In this document: piece after piece, positions 36,943 through 45,191 of the stretch
Layout of the letters: each line of letters opens with the position of its first letter
How positions within the stretch are numbered: position 1 is the stretch's first letter
Assembly (NCBI GenBank): GCA_003451595.1
Contig: DMDA01000076.1
Span: 1 to 64,000, forward strand
DNA: 64,000 bases
Reading direction: 5' to 3'
DNA from: Chloroflexota bacterium
Lineage (GTDB): Bacteria; Chloroflexota; Anaerolineae; Caldilineales; Caldilineaceae
Notes under the pieces: generated by a model
What the model saw: the letters and a program-made list of their open reading frames with translations, nothing else
Told to the model about the DNA's origin: nothing
The model's database searches: none
Position numbers and translations under genes: made by a program

Positions 36943-38292
36943 ATGCTGGAAAAGACAATTTCTCGCCGCACGCTGCTCAAGGGGATGACAGTAAGCGCTG
37001 GCGTGTTTGCGCTGGCGGCTTGCGCCGCGCCGGTGGCGCCCAGTGCAGCGCCTGCTGGCGGCGCCGCCGCGCCAGCGCAAACACCGGTGACCGTGCTGCT
37101 CTGGAGCAGTTTCACCGGAAAAAATGGTGAGACCGAGACCGAGCTGGTCAAACGCTTCAACGAAAGCCAGAGCGACGTAGTCATCGACTATCAATTCCAG
37201 GGTAACTACGAGGAGACCGCCCAGAAGGTCACCGCGGCATTGCAAGCGGGCACCGCCCCCGATGTCTCACTCCTCAGCGATGTCTGGTGGTTCAAATTCT
37301 ATCTCAACCGGGCATTGCTCCCGCTGGACGACCTGCTGAACGCACAGGGCGTCGATGTGAACGACTACCAGGATTCGCTGATCAATGAAGGCGTGCGCAA
37401 AGGCGTTCATTACTGGATTCCCTTTGCGCGCAGCACCCCGCTCTTCTACTACAACAAGGAGAAATGGGCGGCGGCCGGGCTGCCCGATCGCGGCCCGGAG
37501 ACCTGGGACGAGTTCATGGAGTGGGCGCCGAACCTGGCGGAGATGGAAGGCGAGGAGATGAAGACCGCTGCCTTCTCACACCCAGATGGCGCCAGCTACA
37601 TCGCCTGGCTCTTCCAACCGGTCACCTGGCAGTGGGGCGGCAAGTACAGTGACCCCGACTTCACCATGCATATGACCGACGAGTTGACAGTCGCCGCCGG
37701 CCAGTTCTACAAGGACACCGTGCACACTTACAAGTGGGCGCGCCCCAGCAAGGATGTGCAGGCTGACTTCATTGGTGGGTTGACCGCCGCCGCGATGATG
37801 TCCACCGGCTCGATGGGCGGCATCAAGGCGAACGCCACCTTTGAGTTTGGCACCGCCTTCCTGCCCAAGAAGGATCACTTCGGCTGTTGCACCGGCGGCG
37901 CTGGTCTGGCGATCCTGTCCAGGACCCCGGCCGAGAAACAATCCGCCGCCATGCAATATATCGCTTATGCCAGCAGCCCCGAATCGACGGCCTTCTGGTC
38001 ACAGAATACTGGCTACATGCCGGTGCGCAAGAGCGCGCTCGAATTGCCTGACATGAAAGCCTACTTTGATGCGTTCCCGCAATTCAAGACGGCCGTCGAT
38101 CAGTTGCCGCTGACGCAACCGCAGGATTCGGCGCGCGTCTTTGTGCCGAATGGTGACCAGATCATCGGCAAAGGTCTTGAACGCATCACGGTGCAAGCCG
38201 AAGAAGTCGCAACGGTCTTCGCTGAGGTGCAGGCCACACTCGAAAGCGAAGCGCAGCCGGTGGTCGAGGCGTTGCGCGCCGTTGAGGGCTGA
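36943..38292 (+). CDS. Carbohydrate ABC transporter binding lipoprotein (UgpB-like, Tat signal)
   Basis: A 449-aa extracellular solute-binding protein of family 1. The signal has a twin-arginine motif (SRRTLLKG) and a lipobox (LAAC, Cys about 27), so export by Tat followed by lipidation is likely. The ligand-binding body includes LLWSSFTGKNGE, GTAPDVSLLSDVWW, and IPFARSTPLFYYNKEKWAAA, which is a hallmark of UgpB-like proteins. GGAGG precedes the ATG. Ligands of this group are glycerol-3-phosphate, oligosaccharides or polyols; which one is not decidable. It ends the operon before a hairpin. Confidence 0.92.
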   Translation: MLEKTISRRTLLKGMTVSAGVFALAACAAPVAPSAAPAGGAAAPAQTPVTVLLWSSFTGKNGETETELVKRFNESQSDVVIDYQFQGNYEETAQKVTAALQAGTAPDVSLLSDVWWFKFYLNRALLPLDDLLNAQGVDVNDYQDSLINEGVRKGVHYWIPFARSTPLFYYNKEKWAAAGLPDRGPETWDEFMEWAPNLAEMEGEEMKTAAFSHPDGASYIAWLFQPVTWQWGGKYSDPDFTMHMTDELTVAAGQFYKDTVHTYKWARPSKDVQADFIGGLTAAAMMSTGSMGGIKANATFEFGTAFLPKKDHFGCCTGGAGLAILSRTPAEKQSAAMQYIAYASSPESTAFWSQNTGYMPVRKSALELPDMKAYFDAFPQFKTAVDQLPLTQPQDSARVFVPNGDQIIGKGLERITVQAEEVATVFAEVQATLESEAQPVVEALRAVEG

Positions 38293-38307
38293 GCAGAGTG
38301 GTGTGGT

Positions 38308-38347
38308 TGCCGTGTTCAGTGTGGTGCATCGGATGCTGAACACGGCA
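38308..38347 (+). terminator. Hairpin terminator after sugar-binding protein gene
   Basis: TGCCGTGTTCAG (38308-38319) and CTGAACACGGCA (38336-38347) form a perfect 12-bp stem with a 16-nt loop, 15 bp past the stop. There is no U-run. It also lies just past the end of the convergent receiver gene. Confidence 0.6.
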
Positions 38348-38376
38348 GCCCCGTCCGGAACGTGCGGCAGCGTTGT

Positions 38377-38751
38377 TCACGATGGCGGCGTTTCTCCCCG
38401 CAGATGCGTGGCGATCAGATGAAGGATGTCGCCGAAGCGAAATGGTTTGGCTAGATAGGCGTTGGCGCCAGCAGCTAGACAGCGTTCGGCGTCACCCGCC
38501 ATGGCCTGCGCCGTGAGCGCAATAATGGGGACGCTCGCCACGCGCTGATCAGGATGGCGCCGGATTTGCTGAATCGCTTGTAGACCGTCCATTTGCGGCA
38601 TCTGGACATCCATCAGGATCAAACTGGGGCGGAGCGCCGCTGCCTCTCGTACTGCCTCTAGACCGTCCTGGGCGTGAGCGATCCGATAGCCAGCCTCGGT
38701 CAGATATTCGGTCAGCATCTCTGCGTTGAGTAGGTCATCCTCAGCCAGCAA
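38377..38751 (-). CDS. Response-regulator receiver domain, cut off from the upstream kinase
   Basis: A 124-aa stand-alone receiver (REC) domain. The acidic pocket (AEDD near the start), phospho-acceptor Asp in LILMDVQMPQMDG, Thr/Ser site (ALTAQA) and Lys (YLAKPF) are all intact. It starts at a TTG (38751) with no ribosome site. In the same frame, immediately before it, lie CTT and the TAA stop of the kinase gene. Reading through that TAA would give a complete first strand (LLLAEDD), as in a hybrid kinase. Without the read-through, the first strand is shortened by two residues. It may be translated by coupling, by stop read-through, or not at all. Confidence 0.7.
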   Translation of the reverse strand: MLAEDDLLNAEMLTEYLTEAGYRIAHAQDGLEAVREAAALRPSLILMDVQMPQMDGLQAIQQIRRHPDQRVASVPIIALTAQAMAGDAERCLAAGANAYLAKPFRFGDILHLIATHLRGETPPS

Positions 38752-38754
38752 AAG

Positions 38755-40893
38755 TTACACGCCGGCGCCGGGCTTGCGTGTGAGGTTGGTGGTTAGGGCT
38801 GCGGGTGCAGACGTAGCGGCGGCAGGCTTTGTCTGCGGCGACCAGGGCAGGGTTAGAGTGAACGTGCTGCCCACGCCCGGCGTGCTCTCGACGCTGATCG
38901 AACCGCCGTGCGTCCGCACCATCCGCTCCACCAGCGCCAGCCCCAAGCCAACGCCTGCATATTCGCGTGTCAGGCCACTGTCCAGCTGCGTAAACGGGAT
39001 AAAGATGCGTTCGAGATCGGCAGCAGCGATCCCAATGCCGGTGTCCCACACTGCGAACGTAATGACCTGCCGGTCTGCGTCACCTCGCACGCGTAGTCCG
39101 ATGCTGCCGCCCGTTGGCGTAAACTTGACGGCATTGCCGAGCAGGTTGACCAGCATCTGCTTCAGGCGGCGTGGGTCGCCGCGCACGCTCATGTCCGGCT
39201 GTTCAATGTGTAAATCGACGTTGAGTTGCTTTTTGTGCGCCATCCCCTTGATGAGCGACAGGCTACCCTGACAGATGTCGGCCACATCGCATTGCTCGAA
39301 CACGATGTCCAACTGTGAAGCGGCCAGCTTCGAGAGATCGAGAATGTCGTTGATCAACCGTAACAAATGTTGGCCACTCTCCCAGATCGTTTCCACCGAG
39401 CGCAGTTGACGCTCATTGAGCGCGCCGTAAACCTGTAGTTGCAGCGCCTCCGCCAACCCCAGGATGCCGGTCAGCGGGGTGCGCAGCTCGTGGCTCATGC
39501 TGGCCAGGAATTCATCTTTCAGGCGTAGCGCACGTTCCAGCGCAGCGTTGGCAGTGCGCAGGTCATCACGACTTTGACGCAGGCTGGCCTCGACAGTTTT
39601 GATTTCGGTCAGGTCTGTGAATAGGGCGATGCGACCGACGATGGCGCCATTCTGTCGTTGCGGCGTCGTTGAGATGAGCACGGGTTTGATCTGTCCGCTG
39701 TGCGTACATAGTCGCACCTCGAATTGGAAATCTTCATCCTGCAAACGCGCCGGAAACAACGCATTCACCATCGGCAGGTCTTCTGGGACGACATAATCGG
39801 TCAGACGTGCACCGATCAATGTAGATGGCAGTGCATCCAGCAGGCGCGCCATGGCCGGGTTTACATACACAGCGCGCCCCTGCTCATCGCTAACGACCAG
39901 TCCCTGGCCGAGCGCATCCATGATCTGACTGACGAAGTCGCGCTGCGCCTGTAATTCGCTAGTGCGTTCGCGCACGCGCGCTTCCAACGTCGCCGCCAGT
40001 TGACGCTGTTGCTCTTCGCTGGCGCGCAGGGCGGCTTCCATCTGTTTACGCACGGTGATGTCTTGCAAAATGCCGACAGCGCCGGTGGGGATGCCATCCT
40101 CGCCCATGATCTGGATAGAGGCGTCATAGACCCACCTTTCTTTACCATCATGAGTGCGGATGTGGTAGTCACAGTGCCACACGTTTCCGCCCTGCCCACT
40201 GCGGATCAGCGCCGCAACTTCATCGGTCGTCATTCCGGTGAAAGGACCCGTGGGTGTGGAATCAATGACTAATGTGGCTAAGAAGTCCGGGGTTAATGTC
40301 GCCAGCGGGTAGCCGGTGAGTTCTTCCGCGTTGGGTGACATGAAGGTGTAGCGGTTGGTGACGTAGTCGAGGCTATAGGCGATGGCGCCGACAGCGCTGA
40401 TCGCCTGCTGGTAGTTGGCTTCACTAGCAGCCAGCGCCTGGAATGCCTGCCTGCGCCCGGTGATGTCGACATGCAGCGCTACACTGCCCACCATGTCGCC
40501 CTGGTCATTACGCAACGCCGCGACGCTGGCGTCGACGTAGAGCAATGACCCGTCACGGTGGCGCTGCTCGATCTCCCCGCGCCAGACGCCACGTTCTCGC
40601 AAGAGGCGTTGCACATCAGCACGCGCACCATCAGTGAGGTGCGACTGGCAGACTTCATCGATCTCACGTCCGCGTACTTCATCAGCGCGCCAACCGTACA
40701 AGGTCTCGGCAAACGCGTTCCAGCTCTGAATCCGCAGCTCGGCGTCGGTGGTGATCACGGCGGCGGGCAGGTGCGCCCACAGCAGCGCCAGGGACGGATG
40801 CTGTGCCTCAGGGTTGTCCTGCGCCGCGTTGCGCAGCTGTGCGGCCATAGCTGCGGCGTCCACAGTCGGGGTAGGCTCGGTTTTGCCTGGCAT
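38755..40893 (-). CDS. Sensor histidine kinase with three PAS domains
   Basis: A 712-aa cytosolic sensor kinase. PAS domains lie at about residues 40-150 (PAAVITTDAELRIQSWNAFA), 160-290 and 320-430, the second with a PAC-like WVYDASIQIMGEDGIPTGA. A coiled segment precedes each. The HisKA box is FLASMSHELRTPLTGILG with the phospho-accepting His, and the ATPase has N (NLLGNAVKF), G1 (DTGIGI) and G2 (GVGLGLAL) boxes. The start at ATG 40893 has GGAGG seven or so bases upstream. The C-terminal linker (PAAATSAPAALTTN) ends at a single TAA, after which a receiver domain continues in the same frame. The signal sensed is unknown. Confidence 0.93.
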   Translation of the reverse strand: MPGKTEPTPTVDAAAMAAQLRNAAQDNPEAQHPSLALLWAHLPAAVITTDAELRIQSWNAFAETLYGWRADEVRGREIDEVCQSHLTDGARADVQRLLRERGVWRGEIEQRHRDGSLLYVDASVAALRNDQGDMVGSVALHVDITGRRQAFQALAASEANYQQAISAVGAIAYSLDYVTNRYTFMSPNAEELTGYPLATLTPDFLATLVIDSTPTGPFTGMTTDEVAALIRSGQGGNVWHCDYHIRTHDGKERWVYDASIQIMGEDGIPTGAVGILQDITVRKQMEAALRASEEQQRQLAATLEARVRERTSELQAQRDFVSQIMDALGQGLVVSDEQGRAVYVNPAMARLLDALPSTLIGARLTDYVVPEDLPMVNALFPARLQDEDFQFEVRLCTHSGQIKPVLISTTPQRQNGAIVGRIALFTDLTEIKTVEASLRQSRDDLRTANAALERALRLKDEFLASMSHELRTPLTGILGLAEALQLQVYGALNERQLRSVETIWESGQHLLRLINDILDLSKLAASQLDIVFEQCDVADICQGSLSLIKGMAHKKQLNVDLHIEQPDMSVRGDPRRLKQMLVNLLGNAVKFTPTGGSIGLRVRGDADRQVITFAVWDTGIGIAAADLERIFIPFTQLDSGLTREYAGVGLGLALVERMVRTHGGSISVESTPGVGSTFTLTLPWSPQTKPAAATSAPAALTTNLTRKPGAGV

Positions 40894-40946
40894 AGTTCTG
40901 CCTCCGCAATCGTTCTGAGGAGGGCGATGCCGAACAGCGGATGGAG

Positions 40947-41234
40947 TCAAACACAACAGCGATAGCGTGTGCGACTGGTGATCATCGCTTCGACGCGGGC
41001 GCTGTATTCCGCCATGTGGGGCGAATCCCAGTGCGCCTGGAGAGCGTCGTCATCGACATATTTTTCGACGAGAATAACCTGCGTCGCACTGGCGACCGGG
41101 ACAAAGACCTCGAAGCTCAGGCAGCGCCCCCCTTCCAGGAGCAGCGAACGCACGCCATGGGCACGGGCTATCTCCACGAATGCATCGCGTTGACCAGGGG
41201 CAATCTCCAGATGTACGATGAGTCCGGTCGCCAT
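40947..41234 (-). CDS. ABM-domain (antibiotic biosynthesis monooxygenase) protein
   Basis: A 95-aa protein of the dimeric alpha+beta barrel ABM type, with GLIVHLEIAPGQRDAFVEIA, CLSFEVFVPVA and VILVEKYVDDDALQAHWDSP followed by HMAEY. These are the conserved strand and helix blocks of the YgiN/ABM family, which covers quinol monooxygenases and related small-molecule enzymes. It is a single gene 53 bp upstream of the kinase start on the same strand, perhaps in one transcript. The substrate is unknown. Confidence 0.85.
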   Translation of the reverse strand: MATGLIVHLEIAPGQRDAFVEIARAHGVRSLLLEGGRCLSFEVFVPVASATQVILVEKYVDDDALQAHWDSPHMAEYSARVEAMITSRTRYRCCV

Positions 41235-41250
41235 GCGTCACTGCTTTCTT

Positions 41251-41295
41251 GGCTGCTGTTTTCTTGGCTGCTGTTTTTTTGGCTGCTGTTTTTTG
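41251..41295. repeat. Three tandem 15-bp T-rich units
   Basis: GGCTGCTGTTTTCTT is repeated three times (41251, 41266, 41281) with one or two changes, between the ABM gene and the tRNA gene. On the minus strand this is an A-rich tract just past the tRNA 3' end. Confidence 0.75.
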
Positions 41296-41305
41296 TCAGA
41301 AGGAT

Positions 41306-41383
<78 letters not shown>

Positions 41384-41510
41384 TGAATTGTCGATACCAT
41401 AGCACAGGCTGGCATCGGCGTCAAAGCAAATAAGGGTGCTCGTGCATGGTCGTCGCCCTGGCGCACCGCGCCAACGTTCTTCGATGGGTATATTTCGATA
41501 GGTATATTTC

Positions 41511-41549
41511 AATTGTCAAGCTGACAAATTCTGTGTTCTGGGGCATACT
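41511..41549 (+). promoter_or_regulatory. Predicted moxR promoter with overlapping palindrome
   Basis: CTGACA (41521-41526), 17 bp and CATACT (41544-41549) form a likely promoter. AATTGTCAAGCTGACAAATT (41511-41530) is a near-perfect palindrome covering the -35 box, as expected for a repressor site. Two copies of GGTATATTTC lie just upstream. Confidence 0.45.
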
Positions 41550-41603
41550 GGGCGACATGAATCGATGCGCCTGCCACCAGCGCCCACAGAAACGATCGTG
41601 AGC

Positions 41604-42557
41604 ATGAGCACTGAAATCCAGCAATTTGCGGAGACCCTTCGCACCAACATTCAGAAAGTCATCGTCGGCAAACAGGAAGTCATCGACACCCTGATCATTG
41701 CATTGTTGTGTGAAGGCCACGTATTGTTGGAGGACGTTCCCGGCGTGGGTAAGACGATGTTGGCGCGCGCGCTGGCGTTGAGCCTGGGCGGCGACTTCCG
41801 GCGCATTCAGTGCACACCTGACCTGCTGCCCAGCGACATCACCGGCGTCAGTATCTTCAATCAGGAGACGCGGCGCTTTCAATTCATCCCCGGCCCGGCT
41901 TTCACCAATATTTTGTTGGCGGACGAGATCAATCGCGCAACGCCGCGTGCGCAGTCTGCTTTGCTCGAGTGTATGGGTGAACGTCAGGTGACGGTTGACG
42001 GCGAGACGCGCACCTTGCTGCGCCCTTTCCTGGTGTTGGCGACCCAAAACCCAATCGAGTTTGAGGGCACCTTTCCTCTGCCCGAAGCTCAACTTGACCG
42101 CTTTCTGTTTCGCATTCGGCTTGGCTATCTCTCCCCTGCCGAAGAAGAGGCGATGCTGCTGGCATTGGGGGGACGCCATCCCATCGAGCAGATCGGCGCC
42201 GTGATGGCGGGCGAGGTGGTGGTGCGCCTGGCCGAACAGGTGTGGTCGATCCACGTGGACCCTTCGTTGCGCCGCTACATCGTGACGTTGATCCAGGCCA
42301 CGCGTAACCATCCTGACCTGGCGCTGGGGGCCAGCCCGCGGGGCGCGCTGGCGCTCTATCGGGCATCTCAGGCACGCGCCGCCGTCGCCGGGCGCGCGTT
42401 TGTCCTGCCAGACGACGTGCAGGCCATTGCGCCCCTAGCGCTGCCTCATCGCTGTATCGTACGCCCAGAAAGCGCGTTGCGTGGTCGCAATGCCGCCGAA
42501 ATCATCGCCGAGATTGTTGACAAGACGCCGCTCGACCTCGGCAGCGTGGATCAATAG
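41604..42557 (+). CDS. MoxR-family AAA+ ATPase
   Basis: A 317-aa AAA+ chaperone. Walker A is EDVPGVGKTMLARALAL, Walker B ILLADEINRATPRAQSALLE, sensor-type block ATQNPIEFEGTFPLPEAQLD and the arginine-containing QLDRFLFRIRLGYL. MoxR ATPases help mature or activate partner proteins, often with von Willebrand or DUF58 proteins. Here the DUF58 gene follows after 7 bp. I prefer the ATG at 41604 over 41565; both lack a strong ribosome site. Confidence 0.92.
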   Translation: MSTEIQQFAETLRTNIQKVIVGKQEVIDTLIIALLCEGHVLLEDVPGVGKTMLARALALSLGGDFRRIQCTPDLLPSDITGVSIFNQETRRFQFIPGPAFTNILLADEINRATPRAQSALLECMGERQVTVDGETRTLLRPFLVLATQNPIEFEGTFPLPEAQLDRFLFRIRLGYLSPAEEEAMLLALGGRHPIEQIGAVMAGEVVVRLAEQVWSIHVDPSLRRYIVTLIQATRNHPDLALGASPRGALALYRASQARAAVAGRAFVLPDDVQAIAPLALPHRCIVRPESALRGRNAAEIIAEIVDKTPLDLGSVDQ

Positions 42558-42564
42558 CACCGCC

Positions 42565-43752
42565 ATGCATAACATTTTCTGGGCCTTGTTGGTGATCTTT
42601 CTGGTCGCTGCACTCATGCGTATGGACTGGGCGTATTACCTGGTCTATGTCGTCGGCGGGGTGTGGGTTTTCAGCCATTGGTGGGTGCGTCGCAGTCTCT
42701 CACGTCTGCACATGACGCGCCGGATCACCCGTTACGCCTTCACCAACGAACACGCACCCGTGCGCATCGAGCTGGACAACCGCAGTTGGCTGCCGCTGCC
42801 CTGGCTGCAAATCCAGGAAGCAGTGCCGCTGGAACTGAAGGAGCAAGATGACTATCGCACCATCGTTAGCCTGGGTGGGCGCAGCCGGCTGGTGCACGCC
42901 TATACGCTCTACTGCCGGCGGCGTGGCTATTACACCGTGGGCCCGCTCAGCCTGCGCACCAGTGATCTCTTTGGCTTTGTCGAAGCGCGCTGGGAGGAAG
43001 CGGGCGGCGCCGAGTTCATCGTCTATCCGCAGATCGTGCCTCTGGAACGGCTGGGACTACCTAGCCGGATGCCTTTTGGTGCGCTCGGTGTGCGTCGGCA
43101 GGTGACCGAAGACCCGGCGCGCCTGAGCGGGGTGCGCGCCTATGCCGCCGGAGATAGCCTGCGCCGGATTCACTGGAAGGCGACAGCGCACGCCGATGCA
43201 TTGTTGGTCAAGAAGTTCCAGTCGTCCCAGGACTTGCCGGTGTCGATCGTGCTTGATCTCGACCGTGCCGCCTATCCTGCGCGCGCGTTGCTCGGCGCCA
43301 GCGAGTGGGCAATCTCGGTGGCAGCTTCGCTGGCCGGTCATCTCAGCGAGCAGCGTCAGACGGTCGGGCTGGTCGCCAACGGCAGCGATCCGCTGGCGAC
43401 AGGTGACCAACCGCCCACCATCACCCCGCACACTGGACGTGAACATCTGATGGGCATCTGGCGTTTGCTGGCGCGCATCCAGCTCAACGGCAACGCCCAG
43501 TCTCTCCCAACGTTGATTACACGGCATGCGGTTGACTTGCCCTGGGGCGCCACGTTGCTCGTGGTAACGCCGCGCCTGGACGAGACAACGCTCTGGGTGT
43601 TGCACAATGCCTACCGACGCGGCGCCAATGTGATCGCGCTCATCTGCGCCGACCAGCCCGATTTCCGCGCCTTGCAGGCACGCGGCAAGCGGCTGGGTGT
43701 TCAACTCTTTCATACCGTCTGGGAAAGTGAGCTGCAGGCGGTGACAACGTGA
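42565..43752 (+). CDS. DUF58 domain membrane protein
   Basis: A 395-aa protein with two N-terminal helices (ALLVIFLVAAL and YLVYVVGGVWVF) and a large cytosolic or surface domain. The DUF58 signature is visible as VRAYAAGDSLRRIHWKATAH. An upstream beta domain (VRIELDNRSWLPLPWLQIQE) is also typical. DUF58 proteins work with MoxR ATPases in membrane-linked complexes of unclear function. It starts 7 bp after the moxR stop. Confidence 0.88.
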   Translation: MHNIFWALLVIFLVAALMRMDWAYYLVYVVGGVWVFSHWWVRRSLSRLHMTRRITRYAFTNEHAPVRIELDNRSWLPLPWLQIQEAVPLELKEQDDYRTIVSLGGRSRLVHAYTLYCRRRGYYTVGPLSLRTSDLFGFVEARWEEAGGAEFIVYPQIVPLERLGLPSRMPFGALGVRRQVTEDPARLSGVRAYAAGDSLRRIHWKATAHADALLVKKFQSSQDLPVSIVLDLDRAAYPARALLGASEWAISVAASLAGHLSEQRQTVGLVANGSDPLATGDQPPTITPHTGREHLMGIWRLLARIQLNGNAQSLPTLITRHAVDLPWGATLLVVTPRLDETTLWVLHNAYRRGANVIALICADQPDFRALQARGKRLGVQLFHTVWESELQAVTT

Positions 43753-43762
43753 AACCGAGAAG

Positions 43763-44395
43763 ATGATGAACCTGTCACATGCTATCGATCCCGCCGAAAT
43801 GGCTGCGCTCCAAACGCGCTGGCCCGACGCTGTGCTGGAATCCGTCGCGCTCATGGTGGCGCATCCTTTCCTGACGGGCGAGCACCAATTGTTGACCGCC
43901 AACGGGCGTCGCGCCGAAATCTGCTACGTCATGCATCGGGGCGACCCTGCTGACGGTGTTCTGTTGCATATCAAGACCTTCTACCCACAAGGCGCCTATC
44001 GCCTGCCCACCGGAGGCATTCATGTCGGTGAGGCTGTTTTGGCAACGCTGCAACGCGAGATTTACGAAGAGACTGGGCTGACAGTCGGCGAGGAGCGCGA
44101 CCAGGTGCACGTGGAGCGGCTATTGGGTGTGTTGGCCTACGATTTGCAGCATCACACACTCGGCGCTACGCCCTTTGCCACCTATCATTTTCTGGTGCGG
44201 ATGCCTGCCAATGCCTTACTGGCGCCGCAAGACCCGGAGGAGTCGATCGGGGGGTGGCAGTGGCGCCCCGCGTGTGAACTCAGCGCTGTTGCCGATTTAC
44301 TGGACGCCGTGCATCTGCATTCGGACGAATGGGGCGATTGGGGACGCTTCCGGGCGCTGAGCCACCGCTTTGTCGCCGCACGCTTGGGCACATGA
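43763..44395 (+). CDS. Nudix hydrolase
   Basis: A 210-aa protein with a complete Nudix box (G-x5-E-x7-REIYEETGL; GGIHVGEAVLATLQ then REIYEETGL). Nudix enzymes hydrolyse nucleoside diphosphate-linked compounds. The N-terminal 70 residues and the C-terminal DEWGDWGRFRAL tail are not diagnostic, so the substrate is open. It lies 10 bp after the DUF58 gene and is probably in the same transcript. ATG codons at 43763 and 43766 are both possible. Confidence 0.87.
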   Translation: MMNLSHAIDPAEMAALQTRWPDAVLESVALMVAHPFLTGEHQLLTANGRRAEICYVMHRGDPADGVLLHIKTFYPQGAYRLPTGGIHVGEAVLATLQREIYEETGLTVGEERDQVHVERLLGVLAYDLQHHTLGATPFATYHFLVRMPANALLAPQDPEESIGGWQWRPACELSAVADLLDAVHLHSDEWGDWGRFRALSHRFVAARLGT

Positions 44396-44407
44396 CGCCG
44401 AGTGCAT

Positions 44408-45103
44408 CTACTCGCCGTCGAGGGTCATACGCGTGAAAAAAAGCTCGGCCAGATCGACCACATCTTGCGGGCTGGCAAGCCAGCGCCAGTCCATCACCGT
44501 CTGCGATTCGGTGTCGATGACGCCCGGCGTTGTGCGCACCCAACTCATGATGTAGCCTGTGATGGAGGTGAGCTTCTTGCCCAAGAGCAGCAACATCAGG
44601 TCAGAATCCTGGCTGTGGTAGCAGTTGAGCAACCAGACGCGCTTGACCTCTGGGTGGCGTGGCAGATCGAGCAGACTTTGGAAGCACTGGCGATCCATGC
44701 CCGGCTGCACGTCAATCATCACGTTGACCGCCACCATGTTGTTGGTGCTGACCTCCATCTCCAATTCGAGCAGCGTATCGATGTCGGCGCGCCCGCCAAA
44801 GCTGAGCACGGTGTTGGTCTCGCGTACGCCGTCCACACTACGCACCACATCGAGCATGAACTTGTTGAAGGCGGCCACGTCGTGAATCAAGCAGGTGAAG
44901 CGCAGGTCAGCGCGCTGGCGCAGCCAATTCGTCCACAATGGCTTGACGCCATTGCCGCGATAGTGGCGCAGATTGTAGAGCATCTGCTCGCGCGCCGTTT
45001 CATCCTTGCCACACATGATGTCTGCATCAATGATGGCGAGGATCGGTTGCATACTCTGGACTGCCGACGTCGGTTCAGGATCGAAATGCGCTGCTTTCTT
45101 CAT
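44408..45103 (-). CDS. Possible Lrp/AsnC-type ligand-domain protein
   Basis: A 231-aa soluble protein. Two segments look like ferredoxin-like alpha-beta modules: FTCLIHDVAAFNKFMLDVVR, then VDGVRETNTVLSFG; and VNVMIDVQPGMDRQCFQSLL, then HPEVKRVWLLNCYHSQDSDL. These resemble the RAM ligand-binding domain of Lrp/AsnC regulators in tandem, without a recognisable helix-turn-helix. It may therefore be a sensor of amino acids or a distant relative only. The ATG at 45103 gives a plausible N-terminus (MKKAAHFDPEPTSA); an upstream ATG at 45139 exists. It converges on the Nudix gene. Confidence 0.5.
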   Translation of the reverse strand: MKKAAHFDPEPTSAVQSMQPILAIIDADIMCGKDETAREQMLYNLRHYRGNGVKPLWTNWLRQRADLRFTCLIHDVAAFNKFMLDVVRSVDGVRETNTVLSFGGRADIDTLLELEMEVSTNNMVAVNVMIDVQPGMDRQCFQSLLDLPRHPEVKRVWLLNCYHSQDSDLMLLLLGKKLTSITGYIMSWVRTTPGVIDTESQTVMDWRWLASPQDVVDLAELFFTRMTLDGE

Positions 45104-45136
45104 GATGCGTAGTGTAAGGCCAACCGGGGTAGGCGG

Positions 45137-45184
45137 CAAATCGATGCGTCAGGCATCACGGATGACGCCTGACGCATCGATTTG
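45137..45184 (-). terminator. Perfect 18-bp hairpin after the secreted PPC-like gene
   Basis: CAAATCGATGCGTCAGGC (45137-45154) and its exact complement (45167-45184) form an 18-bp stem with a 12-nt loop, 8 bp past the minus-strand stop at 45192. It is a strong terminator candidate. Confidence 0.7.
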
Positions 45185-45191
45185 CTTTACT

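Noticed and set aside
38293..38376. Possible small gene between the sugar-binding protein and the receiver gene
   Set aside because: The sequence is taken up by a 12-bp hairpin and has no credible start.
41251..41295. Tandem 15-bp units as a possible CRISPR array
   Set aside because: The units are contiguous with no spacers and only three copies.
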